Shown in pieces: positions 6,411 through 13,136 of a stretch of DNA of 20,336 nt. The translations under genes and the position numbers were made by a program. A model generated the notes under the pieces. That model made no database searches. It had not been told where the DNA came from and saw nothing but the letters and a program-made list of their open reading frames with translations. The DNA lies in assembly GCA_900770705.1 (NCBI GenBank), contig CAAGLF010000081.1, positions 1-20,336 on the forward strand, read 5' to 3'. The DNA comes from Bacteroidaceae bacterium (lineage in GTDB: Bacteria; Bacteroidota; Bacteroidia; Bacteroidales; Bacteroidaceae). How positions within the stretch are numbered: position 1 is the stretch's first letter; the number at the start of each line of letters is the position of its first letter.

Positions 6411-7353
6411 GACCACCCTACAGGCCACCTTCAAGTCGCAAGACACCGAAGAGTGGCTCGACATCCACTTCACCCGCCCGCTGGGACTGCTCTGGGCGAG
6501 GCTGTTCAACCACTTCGACATCCATCCCAATGTCGTCACCATCCTGTCCATCCTGCTGGGCATTGCCGCCGGCACGATGTTCTACTTCGACAACCTGCTG
6601 TATAATATAATAGGTATCCTGCTGCTCGTCTGGGCCAATCTCTACGACAGTGCCGACGGACAGCTGGCACGTATGACCGGAAAGAAGACCCGATGGGGGC
6701 GCATTCTCGACGGCTTTGCCGGCGACGTCTGGTTCTTCTGTATCTACTTTGCCATATCGGCCCGCCTGATGTCGCAGCCCATCCCCCTCCTCCCTGCCCA
6801 CAACTGGGGCATATTCATCTGGCTGCTCTGCGCCCTGGCCGGCTTCGTCTGCCACGGGAAGCAGTGTCAGCTGGCCGACTATTACCGCAACATCCACCTC
6901 TACTTCCTGAAGGGAGAGAGCGGCTCGGAGCTCGACGCCTACAGCAAGCTCGACCGGGAGTTCCGCTCCCTCTCCTGGAAAACAGACGGAGCCTGGAAGC
7001 TGTTCCTCTTCTTCTATCGCAACTATACCCGCTCCCAAGAGCAGCAGACGCCCTGTTTCCAGCAATTCAAACAGGCCGTCGACACCCGCTTCGGGCGCAA
7101 GCTCCCACCCGCCTTGTGTCAGGATTTCCGCCAGGGCAGCCTGCCCCTGATGAAGTATGCCAACATACTTACCTTCAACACACGGGCCATCACGCTCTAC
7201 ATCTCCCTGCTCATCAGCCAGCCCTGGGTCTATCCCGTGGCAGAAATCACAGTCTTCGTGGCCCTCTACCTCTATATGCGCAGCCGCCACGAGGCCCTCT
7301 GCCGCAGGCTGACGGCCCAACTGTCACACTACGAAACACGCAACAGCCGATGA
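6397..7353 (+). CDS. CDP-alcohol phosphotransferase family membrane enzyme
   Basis: This 318-residue multi-spanning membrane protein belongs to the CDP-alcohol phosphatidyltransferase family, which transfers a phospho-alcohol from CDP-alcohol to a second alcohol or inositol phosphate. The signature is at residues 84-110: Asp84, Asp87, Gly88, Ala91-Arg92, Gly101, Asp105, then Asp110. The canonical order is D-x2-D-G-x2-A-R-x8-G-x3-D-x3-D. Here the last spacing is four, because Gly109 occupies the canonical fourth-Asp position. Hydrophobic helices lie at about 44-63, 69-83, 111-125 and 130-155, with a soluble, Arg/Lys-rich middle part and two C-terminal helices (about 262-300). The acceptor is unknown. 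DIPP synthase, PI-phosphate synthase and phosphatidylglycerophosphate synthase are family possibilities. The gene overlaps its neighbour on each side. Confidence 0.88.
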   Translation: MSDNKTTLQATFKSQDTEEWLDIHFTRPLGLLWARLFNHFDIHPNVVTILSILLGIAAGTMFYFDNLLYNIIGILLLVWANLYDSADGQLARMTGKKTRWGRILDGFAGDVWFFCIYFAISARLMSQPIPLLPAHNWGIFIWLLCALAGFVCHGKQCQLADYYRNIHLYFLKGESGSELDAYSKLDREFRSLSWKTDGAWKLFLFFYRNYTRSQEQQTPCFQQFKQAVDTRFGRKLPPALCQDFRQGSLPLMKYANILTFNTRAITLYISLLISQPWVYPVAEITVFVALYLYMRSRHEALCRRLTAQLSHYETRNSR

Positions 7354-8351
7354 AACCCCTCTACCGCAACATCTTTCTCCTCTTCGGCCTTGGCGCCATC
7401 GCAGTGATGCTGTGCACCTTCGATGACGGATGGGAACAGATACACCGCAACATACTCAGCGCCGGTCTGTACCTACCGGCCGTCATCGGCGTGTGGATCC
7501 TTGTCTACGCCTTCAATGCCCTGGCCTTCCAGGTCATCGTCAACAGCGGCACACACGACAAGCACCTTTCCTACCGCCATGCCTACAAGCTCACGGTGTC
7601 TGGCTTCGCCTTCAGCTACACCACCCCCTTCGGCTTCGGCGGCGGCCCCTATCGCGTGATGGAACTGGCCACACATATCGGCACGCCGCGGGCTATGTCG
7701 AGCGTAGTGCTCTACTCCATGATGCACATACTCTCGCATTTCTGCCTGTGGACCACGGCAGTCGTCGTCTTCATCGCCTTCTACACCGACAAGATGTCCC
7801 CCCTGCTGTGGACAGTCTTCTCCGTATACTTCGCCATCCTGCTGGCCGCCCTGCTCGTCTTCAACTACGGTTACCGCAACGGACTGATAGTGAAGCTCTA
7901 TGGCATTCTGCTACATATCCCCTGGGCCAGGCGTCCTGCCCGCCGCTTCTATGAGAAGAATCTCGAAGCCATGCAGCAGGTCGACGACGGCATTGCCTAT
8001 CTCCGAAGCCAGCGCCGGGCTTTCTGGAGCAGTCTGTTCTACGAATATGCAGCCCGACTTGTCAACTCGTTTGAGTTCTACTTTATCCTGCTTGCCTTCG
8101 GCATTCCCGTCAGCGTATGGGACGCCCTGCTGGTGCTGGCATTTTCGTCGCTGATGGGCAACCTACTCTTTTTCCTCCCTATGCAGCTGGGAGCACGCGA
8201 AGGAGGCCTTGCCATCATCGTCAAGCTGCTCGGCATCAGCAGCGGAGGCGTAGGCGTCTTTGCCAGCTTCTACACCCGAATCCGCGAGCTTTTCTGGGTA
8301 TTTGTCGGCGTCAGTCTCGTCAAGGTGGGCAACAAGAAGATGATGAAATAG
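7350..8351 (+). CDS. LPG-synthase-TM / UPF0104 (AglD-like) membrane protein
   Basis: This 333-residue protein has about eight predicted membrane helices, starting with MKPLYRNIFLLFGLGAIAVM. It carries two family-typical loops, YTTPFGFGGGPYR near residue 93 and QLGAREGGLAIIV near 286. These match the lysylphosphatidylglycerol synthase transmembrane family (UPF0104), the membrane half of MprF, whose members flip modified phospholipids or act near lipid-linked glycosylation. No soluble aminoacyl-transferase domain is attached. The start overlaps the previous stop (ATGA), so it is coupled to the CDP-alcohol phosphotransferase. I infer that it moves or protects the lipid product of that enzyme, but this is not shown by sequence. 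Arg/Lys at the C-terminus (VKVGNKKMMK) probably faces the cytoplasm. Confidence 0.83.
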   Translation: MKPLYRNIFLLFGLGAIAVMLCTFDDGWEQIHRNILSAGLYLPAVIGVWILVYAFNALAFQVIVNSGTHDKHLSYRHAYKLTVSGFAFSYTTPFGFGGGPYRVMELATHIGTPRAMSSVVLYSMMHILSHFCLWTTAVVVFIAFYTDKMSPLLWTVFSVYFAILLAALLVFNYGYRNGLIVKLYGILLHIPWARRPARRFYEKNLEAMQQVDDGIAYLRSQRRAFWSSLFYEYAARLVNSFEFYFILLAFGIPVSVWDALLVLAFSSLMGNLLFFLPMQLGAREGGLAIIVKLLGISSGGVGVFASFYTRIRELFWVFVGVSLVKVGNKKMMK

Positions 8352-8406
8352 CCCGCCCCGCCTGCCGACGGCCCTTCATTCCCTGTCTATAATCCCCATT
8401 CCATCT

Positions 8407-9126
8407 ATGCATCCACAAGCACTGATATTCGACTATGGCGGCACCCTCGACACCAACGGCCGCCATTGGGCACACGTACTCTGGGAAGCCTACCTGCATA
8501 CCGGCCTTCCCCTGAGCGAAGCCCACTTCCGGGATGCCTACGTCTTCGGCGAAAGAGCCCTGGCCAAGGCCCCCATCGTCACGCCCGACGACGACTTCCA
8601 CGCCGTGCTTCGGAAAAAAGTCGTCGAAGAATTCCGCTATCTCACCGACAACGCCCTGCTCCACCTCAGCCCAGCCCAAAGCCAGAGCTACGCAGCGCAG
8701 GTGGCCGACTATTGCCATCGGTATGTGCTGCGCAATATGGAGCAGACGCACGCCGTGCTCGACCGCCTCAGCGAGGTCTACGACAACATCGTGCTGGTGA
8801 GCAATTTCTACGGCAACGTCGAGGCCGTGCTCAGCGGCTACCGTCTGCGCCACTACTTCCGGGAGATTGTCGAGAGTGCCGTAGTCGGTGTCCGCAAGCC
8901 CGACCCTGCCATCTATCGTCTGGGCGTGGAAGCCACTGGCTGCAGGCCCGAAGAAGTAGTGGTGGTGGGCGACTCCTATGGCAAGGACATACAACCGGCC
9001 AAGGCCGTAGGCTGCAAGGCCATCTGGCTCAAGGGCGAAGCCTGGAAGCCGGAAGCCACAGACGACTCCCTGCCCGACGCCATCATCACCGACCTCGGCC
9101 AGCTGCCCTCCCTTCTGCTGCCTTGA
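8407..9126 (+). CDS. HAD-family hydrolase with atypical motif I
   Basis: This 239-residue protein matches haloacid-dehalogenase superfamily subclass IA phosphatases. Motif I is IFDYGGTLDT, giving nucleophile Asp9, but the residue two positions later is Gly11 instead of the usual Asp acid/base. Motif II is Ser132 in LVSNFYGN, motif III is Lys164 in VRKPDP and motif IV is Asp189 and Asp194 in GDSYGKD, all present. A helical cap probably spans residues 20-90. Such enzymes cleave phosphate monoesters or carry out dehalogenase or phosphonatase-like reactions. Loss of the second Asp is seen in some non-phosphatase HADs, so activity may be changed. It follows the membrane gene by 55 bases and is the last gene before a strong hairpin terminator, so it may remove phosphate from a product or precursor of the upstream pathway. 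Confidence 0.87.
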   Translation: MHPQALIFDYGGTLDTNGRHWAHVLWEAYLHTGLPLSEAHFRDAYVFGERALAKAPIVTPDDDFHAVLRKKVVEEFRYLTDNALLHLSPAQSQSYAAQVADYCHRYVLRNMEQTHAVLDRLSEVYDNIVLVSNFYGNVEAVLSGYRLRHYFREIVESAVVGVRKPDPAIYRLGVEATGCRPEEVVVVGDSYGKDIQPAKAVGCKAIWLKGEAWKPEATDDSLPDAIITDLGQLPSLLLP

Positions 9127-9152
9127 GCGCAGGCACCGGCAGACCACGACGA

Positions 9153-9193
9153 CGGCGGGCCCTCCACTGCATTCCACAGTGGAGGGCCCGCCG
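9153..9193. terminator. Perfect 17-bp hairpin between convergent genes (bidirectional terminator)
   Basis: The arm CGGCGGGCCCTCCACTG at 9153-9169 is exactly complementary to 9177-9193 with a 7-base loop, and A9152/T9194 extends it. It lies 26 bases after the HAD stop and 26 bases after the end of rlmH in the opposite direction. No clear T-run follows, so it may act as a convergent-transcription barrier or stabilise mRNA ends. Confidence 0.8.
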
Positions 9194-9219
9194 TTGCTTG
9201 CTGCGCCAGGGGGCCGGCT

Positions 9220-9693
9220 TCACTCGTGGTGGTAGGGCTCGCCCCGCAGGATGGTCATCGCCCGATACAGCTGTTCCACGAAAAGCAGGCGCACCATCTG
9301 ATGGGAAAAGGTCATCTTCGAGAGCGACACCTGCTCCCTGGCCGCTGCATACACTGCAGCACTGAAGCCATAGGGGCCGCCCACCACGAAGACCATACGC
9401 CGCCCTGCCGCCTGCTGCCGGCTGTCGAACCAGGCAGCAAAGTCCACGCTGCGGCGCTCCATGCCGCCTTCGTCCAGCAACACCACATAGTCGCCGCCCT
9501 GAAGGCGCCGCAGTATCTGCTCACCCTCCCGTTCCTTCTGCACCTCAGGCGGCATTCCCCGGGTGTTCTTCAACTCTGGAATCACCTCCATCTCGAACGG
9601 CACATAGTGCCCCAGCCGGCCTGCATACTCCTCGATGAGCCGGTCCAGAAACTTGTCCGTGGTCTTTCCCACCACCAAAAACAGCGTTTTCAT
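9220..9693 (-). CDS. rlmH: 23S rRNA (pseudouridine1915-N3)-methyltransferase RlmH
   Basis: RlmH is a SPOUT-class dimeric methyltransferase that adds a methyl group to N3 of pseudouridine 1915 in helix 69 of the 23S rRNA on assembled 70S ribosomes. At 157 residues it has the standard length. Family features seen are the N-terminal MKTLFLVVGKT strand, the glycine-rich SAM-binding knot VFVVGGPYGF (residues 101-110), and the C-terminal LSKMTFSHQMVRLLFVEQLYRA with the final EPYHH that closes the knot. It is transcribed towards the HAD gene and separated from it by the hairpin. The start ATG follows TAGCTTTG, a perfect -7 box, by only five bases, which suggests a leaderless or near-leaderless transcript. 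It is a lone gene on this strand. Confidence 0.97.
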   Translation of the reverse strand: MKTLFLVVGKTTDKFLDRLIEEYAGRLGHYVPFEMEVIPELKNTRGMPPEVQKEREGEQILRRLQGGDYVVLLDEGGMERRSVDFAAWFDSRQQAAGRRMVFVVGGPYGFSAAVYAAAREQVSLSKMTFSHQMVRLLFVEQLYRAMTILRGEPYHHE

Positions 9694-9698
9694 ACCTG

Positions 9699-9706
9699 CA
9701 AAGCTA
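9699..9706 (-). promoter_or_regulatory. -7 box of rlmH
   Basis: The minus strand reads TAGCTTTG, exact for TAnnTTTG, ending five bases before the rlmH ATG. No good -33 TTG sits at the usual distance, although TTTG/TTTTTTG sequences lie just upstream. With transcription starting about 4-8 bases after the box, the leader would be almost absent. Confidence 0.5.
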
Positions 9707-9821
9707 CGTCAAAAAACGCAAACCGCCTACACGCTCTCCCCAAAATCTGCACGGGCCCCGCCCCACTCCCAGCCTGCCATCCGCCTCATTCCCGGCGGCG
9801 AAGCCCGCCACCTTCGGCGGC

Positions 9822-9953
9822 AACCGGCCCCGCCCCTCCAGAAAATGGGCTTTATTATCAGCAACAATGGGCTCCATTACCAGCGACAATGGGCCTCATC
9901 TTTCCCCACGACGGGCCCCACCTTTCCCCATAGCCGGCCCCGGCGATGGCCCC
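9822..9953 (+). repeat. Six degenerate 22-bp tandem repeats upstream of guaB
   Basis: Units start at 9822, 9844, 9866, 9888, 9910 and 9932. Units at 9844, 9866 and 9888 begin with AATGGGC, the unit at 9910 with GACGGGC, and the outer ones with AACCGGC and AGCCGGC. Neighbouring units share longer stretches (for example TTTCCCCA in the units at 9888 and 9910). The period of 22 is constant with no indels. The array lies between rlmH and the guaB promoter. It is not coding in any supported model. The flank 9707-9821 is C/G-rich with no other element recognised. Confidence 0.75.
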
Positions 9954-10019
9954 AGGCAGGGAAAAAGCTGCCGGCTCCGGCCACGGGAAAAGCCAAAAAA
10001 GAAAAAAAGGGATGGGAAG

Positions 10020-10052
10020 TTCGGACTTTATCAAGATTTATTGTTACTTTTG
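10020..10052 (+). promoter_or_regulatory. Predicted guaB promoter
   Basis: TACTTTTG at 10045-10052 matches the Bacteroidetes -7 consensus exactly. A TTCG at 10020-10023 lies 21 bases upstream, at the right distance for a degenerate -33 element. The leader before the guaB ATG would be about 20-25 bases and A/T-rich (AATAAAAAATTTATTG), which is normal for efficient initiation in this phylum. Confidence 0.65.
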
Positions 10053-10079
10053 CGGGCAATAAAAAATTTATTGCACGCT

Positions 10080-11564
10080 ATGACTTCTGACTTCACTCGC
10101 GACCGCATTGTTATGGACGGTCTTACGTACGATGACGTACTTCTGGTTCCGGCTTACTCCGAAGTTCTCCCAAGAGAGGTATCCCTCAGCACCCGCTTCT
10201 CGCGCGGCATAGAGCTGCACATCCCCTTTGTGACAGCCGCTATGGACACCGTGACCGAGGCACCTATGGCCATTGCCATAGCACGCGAAGGGGGAATCGG
10301 CGTGATACACAAGAATATGTCTATCGACGACCAGGCCCGTCAGGTGGCCATCGTGAAGCGGGCTGAGAATGGAATGATATACGACCCCGTGACCATCAAG
10401 CGCGGTTCGACCGTGGCCGAGGCCCTGCGACTGATGGCCGAATACCACATCGGCGGCATTCCCGTGGTCGACGACAACCGCATACTGGTAGGCATCGTGA
10501 CCAACCGCGACTTGCGTTTCGAGCGCAGGATGGACAAGAAGATCGACGAAGTGATGACATCGGAAAACCTCGTGACCACCACCACACAGACCGACCTGAG
10601 CAGTGCCAGCCAGATCCTGCAGGAAAACAAGATCGAAAAGCTGCCCGTCGTCGACAAGGAAGGACACCTCGTGGGCCTCATCACCTACAAGGACATTACC
10701 AAAGCCAAAGACAAACCTATGGCATGCAAAGACGAAAAGGGACGTCTGCGCGTGGCAGCCGGCGTGGGCGTCACGGCCGACACCCTGCTGCGTATGGAGG
10801 CATTGGTCAATGCAGGCGTCGACGCCATCATCATCGACACCGCCCACGGACACAGCCGTGCAGTCATAGAAAAGCTCAAGGAAGCCAAAGCCTCGTTCAG
10901 CAACGTGGACATCGTCGTAGGCAACGTGGCCACAGGCGACGCTGCCCGAATGCTGGCAGAGGCAGGAGCCGACGCCGTGAAAGTGGGCATCGGCCCCGGA
11001 TCCATCTGTACCACACGCGTAGTGGCAGGCGTGGGCGTGCCCCAGCTCTCGGCCATCTACGACGTAGCCTGCGCACTGAAAGGCACCGACATACCCCTGA
11101 TTGCCGACGGCGGACTGCGCTACTCTGGCGACGTGGTCAAGGCACTGGCAGCCGGCGGACAGTGCGTGATGATAGGAAGCCTCGTGGCAGGATGTGAAGA
11201 AAGCCCGGGAGAAACCATCATCTTCAACGGACGTAAGTTCAAGACATACCGTGGAATGGGCAGCCTGGAGGCTATGGAAAACGGCTCCAAGGACCGCTAT
11301 TTCCAAAGTGGCGTGGTAGAAACGAAGAAACTGGTGCCCGAAGGAATCGCCGGCCGCGTGCCCTACAAAGGCAGTGTGCAGGAAGTCATCTACCAGTTGG
11401 TGGGCGGACTGCGCTCCGGTATGGGCTACTGCGGCGCCGCCACCATCCACGACCTGCACCAGGCACGCTTCACACGCATTACCAATGCTGGCGTACTGGA
11501 GAGCCATCCGCACGACATAACCATCACAAGCGAAGCCCCCAACTACAGCCGCGGAGAAAACTGA
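10080..11564 (+). CDS. guaB: IMP dehydrogenase
   Basis: GuaB oxidises IMP to XMP with NAD, the committed step of GMP synthesis. The 494-residue protein has the TIM-barrel start (GLTYDDVLLVPAYSEVLP; FVTAAMDTVTE), a pair of CBS domains inserted at about residues 100-215 (IGGIPVVDDNRILVGIVTNRD; IEKLPVVDKEGHLVGLITYKD), and the catalytic loop GPGSICTTRVV with nucleophile Cys310. The IMP-binding GGLRYSGD, the flap region YRGMGSLEAM with the arginine-bearing IAGRVPYKG, and the C-terminal potassium-site region are also present. Length is normal. The start at 10080 follows the predicted promoter and A/T-rich leader; further upstream in-frame codons would read through the repeat array and are not used. 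About 70 bases later the prolyl-isomerase gene begins. Confidence 0.97.
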   Translation: MTSDFTRDRIVMDGLTYDDVLLVPAYSEVLPREVSLSTRFSRGIELHIPFVTAAMDTVTEAPMAIAIAREGGIGVIHKNMSIDDQARQVAIVKRAENGMIYDPVTIKRGSTVAEALRLMAEYHIGGIPVVDDNRILVGIVTNRDLRFERRMDKKIDEVMTSENLVTTTTQTDLSSASQILQENKIEKLPVVDKEGHLVGLITYKDITKAKDKPMACKDEKGRLRVAAGVGVTADTLLRMEALVNAGVDAIIIDTAHGHSRAVIEKLKEAKASFSNVDIVVGNVATGDAARMLAEAGADAVKVGIGPGSICTTRVVAGVGVPQLSAIYDVACALKGTDIPLIADGGLRYSGDVVKALAAGGQCVMIGSLVAGCEESPGETIIFNGRKFKTYRGMGSLEAMENGSKDRYFQSGVVETKKLVPEGIAGRVPYKGSVQEVIYQLVGGLRSGMGYCGAATIHDLHQARFTRITNAGVLESHPHDITITSEAPNYSRGEN

Positions 11565-11634
11565 CAGCGGCACACCCTGCCACTACACAGGCAGACAAGA
11601 AGCCGCACATATAATATATATGTCAACTAACTAT

Positions 11635-13062
11635 ATGAAAAAAACACTCCTATCCCTGCTGCTGGCCCTGCCCATCGGGGCCGTTTGGGCACAGACAGAG
11701 ACCGACCCCGTACTGCTCCACGTGAACGGAAAGGCAGTGACACGGGCAGAATTCGAATACGCCTTCAACAAGAACTCCACCGTAGAAGGCGCAGTGGAGA
11801 AGAAAACGAAAGAGGAATACCTGCAGATGTTCATCGACTACAAGCTGAAAGTGGCCGAAGCCGAACGCCTGAAACTGGACACCCTAAGCAGCTTCCGCAA
11901 GGAATTCCGCCAATACCGCGACCTGCAGCTCACACCGATGATGGTCGACACACTCTACATCGACTCCATAGCCAGAGCCATATACGACCGCAATGTCACG
12001 GCACTCGGAGGTAAGGACCTGCTGCGCACATCGCACATCCTGCTGATGGTCAAGGCCAACGATACCGAAGCCGCACGCAGCGCAGCCCAAGCCAAGGCCG
12101 ACTCCATCTACAACCTGCTGCAGGCGGGAGCCGACTTCGCGGAAACGGCACAGAAGTTCTCGCAGGACCCCGGCTCGGCTTCGCGCGGAGGTGCCCTGCC
12201 ATGGATAGGACCCGGCAGCGTACTCAAGGAATACGAAGACGCAGCCTACGCCCTGCAGACCGGAGAATGGAGCCGGCCCGTACTCTCGTCCGTGGGCTAC
12301 CACATCATCAAGATGGACGAACGCAAGCAGCTGGAGCCCTACTCCGAACTGCGACCCCAGATCATCGCAGCACTCAAGCGGCAGGGCATTGAGGAAGCCT
12401 CGGCCGAAGCCCGTATCAAGAAGCAGGTCGACAACTCCCACGGACGGCTGACAAGAGAGGACGTGATGGACAGCCTCCTGAACGAAGGCATCCGGCAGCA
12501 GCCCGAACTGGCGTACCTCGTGAAGGAATACTACGACGGACTCCTGCTCTTCGAAGTGAGCAAGCGCGAGGTATGGGACCCGGCAGAAAAGGATACGGCA
12601 GGCCTCGAGGCACAATTCAAGAAGAACAAGAAGCAGTACGCCTGGACAGAGCCCCGCTTCAAGGGCTACGTCATCCACCTGAAAGACCCCAGGCAGCTGA
12701 AGCCCGTCAAGGCCCTGCTGAAAAAGTACACAGGCACCGAACTGCGCAAGAAGCTCAAGGAGTCTGTCAACAAAGACAGCACAGTGGCCATGGTGACAGG
12801 CCCCTACCTCTGCAAAAAAGGCGAGAATGCCTACGTAGACCACCTGCAATTCGGCGTGCCGCAAAGCAAGAAGAACGAGAAGTTCCCCTACAGCTTCGCC
12901 GAAGGCAAACTGCTGAAACAACCCAAGTCGTACCTCGACGTCAAGGCCGATGTCAAGAACGACCTGCAGGCAGAACGGGAAAAGATATGGGTGGAAGGCC
13001 TGCGCAAGCGCTTCGACTTCGACTACGACGAGCAAGTATTGCAGACCGTCAACAACCACTGA
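11635..13062 (+). CDS. Periplasmic PpiC/parvulin-type peptidyl-prolyl isomerase
   Basis: This 475-residue protein has a signal peptide (MKKTLLSLLLALPIGAVWA, cleavage probably before Gln20). A SurA-like N-terminal helical chaperone region follows (PVLLHVNGKAVTRAEFEYAF; LQMFIDYKLKVAEAERL). One parvulin domain occupies about residues 129-240 (LLRTSHILLMVKAND ... SQDPGSASRGGALPW ... VGYHIIKMDER). The C-terminal 220 residues are charged and helical with no second obvious parvulin unit. It probably assists folding of outer-membrane or lipoprotein clients in the periplasm. Start 11635 is chosen over the in-frame ATG 15 bases upstream because it gives a compact signal peptide. The gap of 74 bases to the next chaperone suggests one transcript with the SurA-like and LptA-like genes. 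Confidence 0.88.
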   Translation: MKKTLLSLLLALPIGAVWAQTETDPVLLHVNGKAVTRAEFEYAFNKNSTVEGAVEKKTKEEYLQMFIDYKLKVAEAERLKLDTLSSFRKEFRQYRDLQLTPMMVDTLYIDSIARAIYDRNVTALGGKDLLRTSHILLMVKANDTEAARSAAQAKADSIYNLLQAGADFAETAQKFSQDPGSASRGGALPWIGPGSVLKEYEDAAYALQTGEWSRPVLSSVGYHIIKMDERKQLEPYSELRPQIIAALKRQGIEEASAEARIKKQVDNSHGRLTREDVMDSLLNEGIRQQPELAYLVKEYYDGLLLFEVSKREVWDPAEKDTAGLEAQFKKNKKQYAWTEPRFKGYVIHLKDPRQLKPVKALLKKYTGTELRKKLKESVNKDSTVAMVTGPYLCKKGENAYVDHLQFGVPQSKKNEKFPYSFAEGKLLKQPKSYLDVKADVKNDLQAEREKIWVEGLRKRFDFDYDEQVLQTVNNH

Positions 13063-13136
13063 TAGCATAACCGGGGTGCGCACTGCCACAAGACAGGCGC
13101 ACCTCTTACTCTCTCTCCAAGACATCCCGGGCGGAC

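Noticed and set aside
9822..9953. The 22-bp repeat array as a CRISPR
   Set aside because: Units are directly adjacent without spacers and differ from each other, and no cas genes are present.
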